Shown here one piece after another: positions 59,674-64,000 of a DNA stretch of 64,000 nt (position 1 is its first letter; each line of letters starts with the position of its first letter). Both the position numbers and the translations under genes were made by a program. The notes under the pieces are model-generated. The model was not told the DNA's origin, made no database searches, and worked only from the letters and a program-made list of their open reading frames with translations. The DNA is from Mesaphorura yosii (Eukaryota > Arthropoda > Collembola > Poduromorpha > Tullbergiidae). The stretch spans positions 43,308 to 107,307 of the forward strand of contig WIXG01000276.1 of assembly GCA_009869945.1 (NCBI GenBank), in the 5' to 3' direction.

Positions 59674-62600
59674 ATGGCCGCCAATGATAAGGACAGCTTT
59701 TTGGTTGCGTACAGGAAACTGCCCGAGGTTAGGCTAGTTTAGCTTACTTAATTCGCCATGAATTTATGCATGCCATTGATTTGATCGTTGTGACGCGTCT
59801 TTCGCAATTTGCAATTCGCAGAAATCTTCGACAACGATCCGGCTATTCGAACGTGGAGAGAAGTATTCAGTCTACGGCGAAGATTGTCTGTACATAACCC
59901 AGGAATTGTCGCACACAAGCACCGGTATAAGAAAACTACACAATTCTGATCTTGCCCTCACGGTCGATTACTACAACATTCCAAAGTGCAACAGTGACAC
60001 ACTGATTCGAGATTTGTTGCTGGTAAAACAACGGCGAGTGGAGGTTTGGGTAAACACGGGACCACACAAATGGGTGGCTGAGTACAAAGGCTCGCCCGGA
60101 AATCTGATACAGTTTGAAGATCTGATCTTTTCAAATACTGGAGTCCCTGTCAATAATGGAGTGGTCGGTATAAAGCTTGGGTCGTCGGAGCGAAATAAGG
60201 TAATTGATATCTTTGATCAAACCCAAACTTTCCGCTAGTTTCTTGCACCGTCGAAGTTTACACCAGCTTTTTCTTAGGTGGTCGGTTTAGCTTACGTCAA
60301 CACCAACGAATGCATCTTCAATTTGATTGAGTTCATTGATAACGATGCCTTTACAAATCTGGAGTCCGTCCTTGTTCAACTTGCGCCGAAAGAAGCCGTC
60401 GTACCAATTGGCACTGGCACCGGAGACGATTTTAATAATTTGAAGAAGGCATGGACGCGATTCACAAAATAATCGTGCAAAATTGTCACCACGTTGTGCC
60501 CTACTGTTTCAGATATTTACCAGGAATTCAATTATGGTGAATCAGAAGAAGTCATCAGATTTTGACGCGAAGGATTTGAGTCAAGATTTGCAGAGGCTGC
60601 TTCAGCAAAAGCCTGGCCAATTGCAAAATATTGCGGCGCATCCGGACATGGAAAAGCGCAATGCGGTATCGTCGCTGGCTGGAGTGATTAAGTACCTGGA
60701 AGTGAGCTCTCTGGAATTATTGAGAGATCATTAACAAATTTTCACATGACTGAACCTCCTTTTTGTTTTCTTTCACAGCTTTTGTCCAATGAGATATACT
60801 TCAACCAATTCCACATTGAACCCTTTGATTTCTCGCTGTACGTCAAGATGGATTCTTCTGCCGCTCAGGCGCTCCACATAGTTTCAAACCCGTACGAGTC
60901 GGGAGCCAGAAATGTGACACTGACATCAATTCTCGATAAGTGTCGAACTGCACAAGTAGGCAGTACAAATTCAGTTTCTGAATTTTCAAATGTTAACTGT
61001 ATTTCTGGTTTTTCCAATTTAGGGCCACAGACTCCTCGCTCAGTATTTGCGGCAGCCAATCGTTGATAAAGATAAACTGGAAGAAAGACTTGATCTTGTC
61101 GAAATATTTATGGAAAACATATCGCTAAGACACACTTTAACCGAAGAACATCTGCGGAGAGTTCCGGATTGTCAGGGATTAGCGAGACGATTTGCAAAGA
61201 AGAAAGCATCATTGCAAGATTGTTACAGGCAGGTTTTTTTTTATTATTGAACGTTAAGTGAGCCACGCCACATTTCAATTTCAATGTCCAATTCAGGAGC
61301 TACGTTTGCCTGGTAAAACTTCCTCAGCTTGTCCAAGAGCTTGAAGCGGCTGAGTCTCCGAAGAAAAGTTCCCTCGTTAGCAATTTCATCGACCCATTGA
61401 AAAATTTGCTTGCGGAATTCGAGAAATTCGTAGAGATGATCAAGACCACTCTAGACTTGGATTTGGCGGAGCAAGGAGAATTTATGGTGCGGCCAGATTT
61501 TGACGATACTCTTCAAAGTAATTTACAAAATTAATTCAAGCTGGCTTGCCCGGACATGTTTAAGCTTATTGCAAACTTTTAGCTCTTCGAAATGAACTGG
61601 ACGCCATTAAATCGCAAATGGAGCAAGAAGCCAAGAACATTGCACACACCGTGCAATTGGATGACAAATCAATCAAATTGGAATCCAATACGAAAGATGG
61701 ATTTTACTTGCGAGTGACAGTGAAGGTAATTTGCTTAAAGCATATTAAACCGTATCCATTGTATGAGAAGCTGTTGGCAGTTCACATTTGATCCTTATTT
61801 TGCCTTCAGGATGAGAAGCAAATTCGACACAAGAGCGAACTCATAGTTCTGGACACGAACAAATCTGGAGTTCGATTTCGAAATCGAAAGTTGGAGTCTC
61901 TCAATGAAAAGCACCAGAAGAAGACGAGCACGTACTACGAAATTCAGAAGGCATTCATGGAAGAAATCATGGACGTTTCATGTAAGTCGAGAACGTACAA
62001 AGTTGAGAGAGTTCCGTGAGAATTCAGTAGGAATGGGTTATGATTTTCTTTAGCTGGATATCACGATGGATTTGAACAGCTTGGAAACACCCTCGCATTG
62101 CTTGACGTGGTCACCAGTTTTGCAACAGTCGCGGCGAATGCCGCCTCTCCTTTCGTCCGACCTGTCCTGCATCCTCGCGGAACCGGAATCATTTCCTTCC
62201 AGCAACTACGCCACCCGTGTGTGGAGGCGCAGCCTGGAGTCAATTTCATCCCGAACGATATTTCCTTTGAAAAAGGTGAGACAGGTGGTCCCGAATTGCC
62301 AAAAGCGTGATTCATGCCTGCTTGCTCAATTGTTCCAGGCAAACATTCATTTTACATTGTGACCGGTCCCAACATGGGAGGGAAAAGCACATTCCTCAGA
62401 TCGGTCGGTGTCGCGACGCTGCTGGCACAAATTGGCTGCTTCGTCCCTACAGAGAAAGCAGAGATTTCAATTGTCGACGCTATTTTGGCACGAGTCGGCG
62501 CCAGCGATTGTCTGACGAAGGGCGTCTCGACCTTCATGGCCGAAATGATTGAGACTTCATTCATTCTCAACACTGCGACCGCCGATTCGTTGGTTCTAAT

Positions 62601-63382
62601 CGACGAACTTGGAAGAGGGACGTCCACATTTGGTAAGCACGGTCACAGTGGAAAGCATTTAAATAATTCCACGTTTAAATATTTGCTTGCGTGATAATTG
62701 CTTTACTTACTGACTTTGTCTGCATAGATGGCTTCGGGTTATGCTGGGCGATCTCGGAGTAAGTAAAGACTATGAGAAAAGAAACTTGCTTGTTGTGATG
62801 CCTTTCATATGCGTTTTTCTCATTAGTCATCTGGCGTCCAAGGTGGATTGTTTCGCAGTACTGGCCACACACTTTCATGAGCTGACCGCCCTCGCCGACG
62901 ACGTCCCGTCCGTCTGCAACGTACACGTCACCGCTCTGGCGGACGAAAATGGACTGGCAATGCTGTACAAAATCGAGCCGGGATCCTGCGACCGCAGTTT
63001 TGGTCTTCACGTCGCTCAAGTGACTGATTTCCCACCGGACGTGATAAAAGTAAGCATTCGAAGAGTCCTCTGCAGCTCGGAGATTAAAATGACTTCTTCT
63101 CTGCCACAGAAAGCCAAGGAAATGGCCGCAAAATTGGAGGATTACTCCAGCGAATTGGACCAGGACGATTCGGAAGCGGCTGTGAAGCGACGCAGGGAAG
63201 AAAAGCAGGAGGGACACGCTCTCATCGACAAATTCCTGGACGAAATTGAAGAACTACGCAAAAACACCAACTCGAGCAGCGACAGCGACAAAGAATTTCG
63301 GGCGAAGGCGAAAAGTCTCCTGGACGGAGTGAAAGAATCGAAGAATCAGTACATCGAACATTTGCTGAGTTCCTTGGATTAA
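59674..63382 (+). CDS. MSH2: DNA mismatch repair protein MSH2
   Basis: Fourteen exons (59674-59727, 59822-60199, 60278-60448, 60513-60701, 60779-60955, 61023-61228, 61297-61517, 61583-61725, 61810-61981, 62054-62275, 62339-62632, 62728-62758, 62827-63049, 63110-63382) give 917 residues, close to human (934). MutS domains I-V are present. Examples are [39 protein letters not shown], Walker [16 protein letters not shown] (about 652-665), EMIETSFIL, Walker [23 protein letters not shown] and [12 protein letters not shown]. The heterodimer partner is MSH6 or MSH3. Two introns (60449-60512 and 61229-61296) start with GC instead of GT; they are the only choice that keeps frame and alignment. Exon 12 is only 31 bases. 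Confidence 0.97.
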
Positions 63383-64000
63383 TGATAATGCGTATTGACG
63401 AATGTAAACATTTTGATATTACGCTTTACTTTTACGTGTACTTGTACATATCGCTTACATCATTTCGTATTTCATTTGTATTGTCAAAGATTTGGTTCAA
63501 GATCACGAGTCTCGTTTCTCTTTTCTTCGTCAACCTTGAGACGCGATGCCACATGCCAGATTTCTTTTGTTCTCGCATTGTAGATTTTTCCACAATGCAA
63601 TGCTTCTATTTGACCGTGGACGTTTGGTCAATAAAAGTAAACTCCGCATTTAGCCTGCCATAAATCAATGCTGCTTGCTCATTACGGACTCTTTCGCATC
63701 GCATCGCATCGCATCGTCTTCGTTGTTGTGTCCCCGAAATCCATGACGACTGCGACTAGCGACTGACAGCTTCTTACGTGTTACGTACGCGTACGCTAAG
63801 CTGCTGTCCCGTCGCGTCGTCGTCCACGTTGCCTTGCGTTGACAGAAAAGGACATGACTCTCATCAACGAGTTCTCAGTTCACTTTGGAGTTCGGACGTG
63901 GAAGCGTCGAATTTTTGTACGTTCGCCGTTTTAAATTTGAGATGTCCTCCGCCTTCACCTTCGAGTTTTTTGTGATTCTGTCGATTGACCGACTGATAAG
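63383..64000. other. 3' region of MSH2 and upstream DNA
   Basis: The MSH2 3' UTR and an AT-rich stretch end the window. No coding exon is supported. The next gene is not visible. Confidence 0.55.
63696..63715. repeat. Short (GCATC)4 tandem repeat
   Basis: Four exact copies of GCATC sit end to end downstream of MSH2. It is an ordinary microsatellite. Confidence 0.9.

Overview
The window is nuclear DNA of a metazoan with small, intron-rich genes. Introns are mostly about 65-130 bp with GT-AG ends and polyadenylation signals are AATAAA. There is no operon structure, Shine-Dalgarno signal, CRISPR array or recognisable transposon. The proteins look arthropod-like: the eIF3i N-terminus begins MRPVMLQGH, and a STIL/Ana2 protein with a STAN motif is present. 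A probable axonemal gene (CFAP65-like) implies the animal still makes motile flagella or cilia. A basal hexapod such as a springtail would fit, but that is only a guess.

Layout. 1-450: two identical tRNA-Lys(CTT) genes in opposite orientation. 2.4-2.9 kb: a small secreted Tyr-rich peptide gene. 3.2-12.4 kb: CNPPD1 (-), STIL (+) and a CFAP65-like flagellar gene (+). 13.2-17.9 kb: a tetraspanin (+) and an Aurora kinase (-). 18.4-27.3 kb: BOP1 (-), SNRPC/U1C (+), mitochondrial elongation factor GFM2 (-) and a short coiled-coil orphan (+). 27.9-36.1 kb: DNA topoisomerase II (-) and LENG1 (+). 36.4-41.2 kb: an unrecognised 1253-residue Pro/Ser/Gln-rich gene with a duplicated exon block. 41.2-46.7 kb: a non-coding stretch, probably leader and regulatory DNA. 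46.7-51.3 kb: an unrecognised 1382-residue nuclear-type protein with a tandem Cys2-Cys2 module. 52.1-56.2 kb: eIF3i (-), MRPL18 (+) and a pancreatic-type lipase (-). 56.9-63.4 kb: DONSON (-) and MSH2 (+).

Exon boundaries were placed by eye on both strands. For every multi-exon gene listed, the chosen exons add up to an intact reading frame with a whole number of codons. Coordinates given for a gene are from start codon to stop codon and include introns.

Many genes serve DNA replication, chromosome segregation, the cell cycle and ribosome or RNA metabolism (CNPPD1, STIL, Aurora, BOP1, U1C, TOP2, DONSON, MSH2, eIF3i, MRPL18, GFM2). Several sit head to head with a few hundred bases between start codons, suggesting shared promoters. 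The best candidates for something undescribed are the two large orphan genes (36376-41235 and 46738-51261). Also notable are two GC-AG introns in MSH2.
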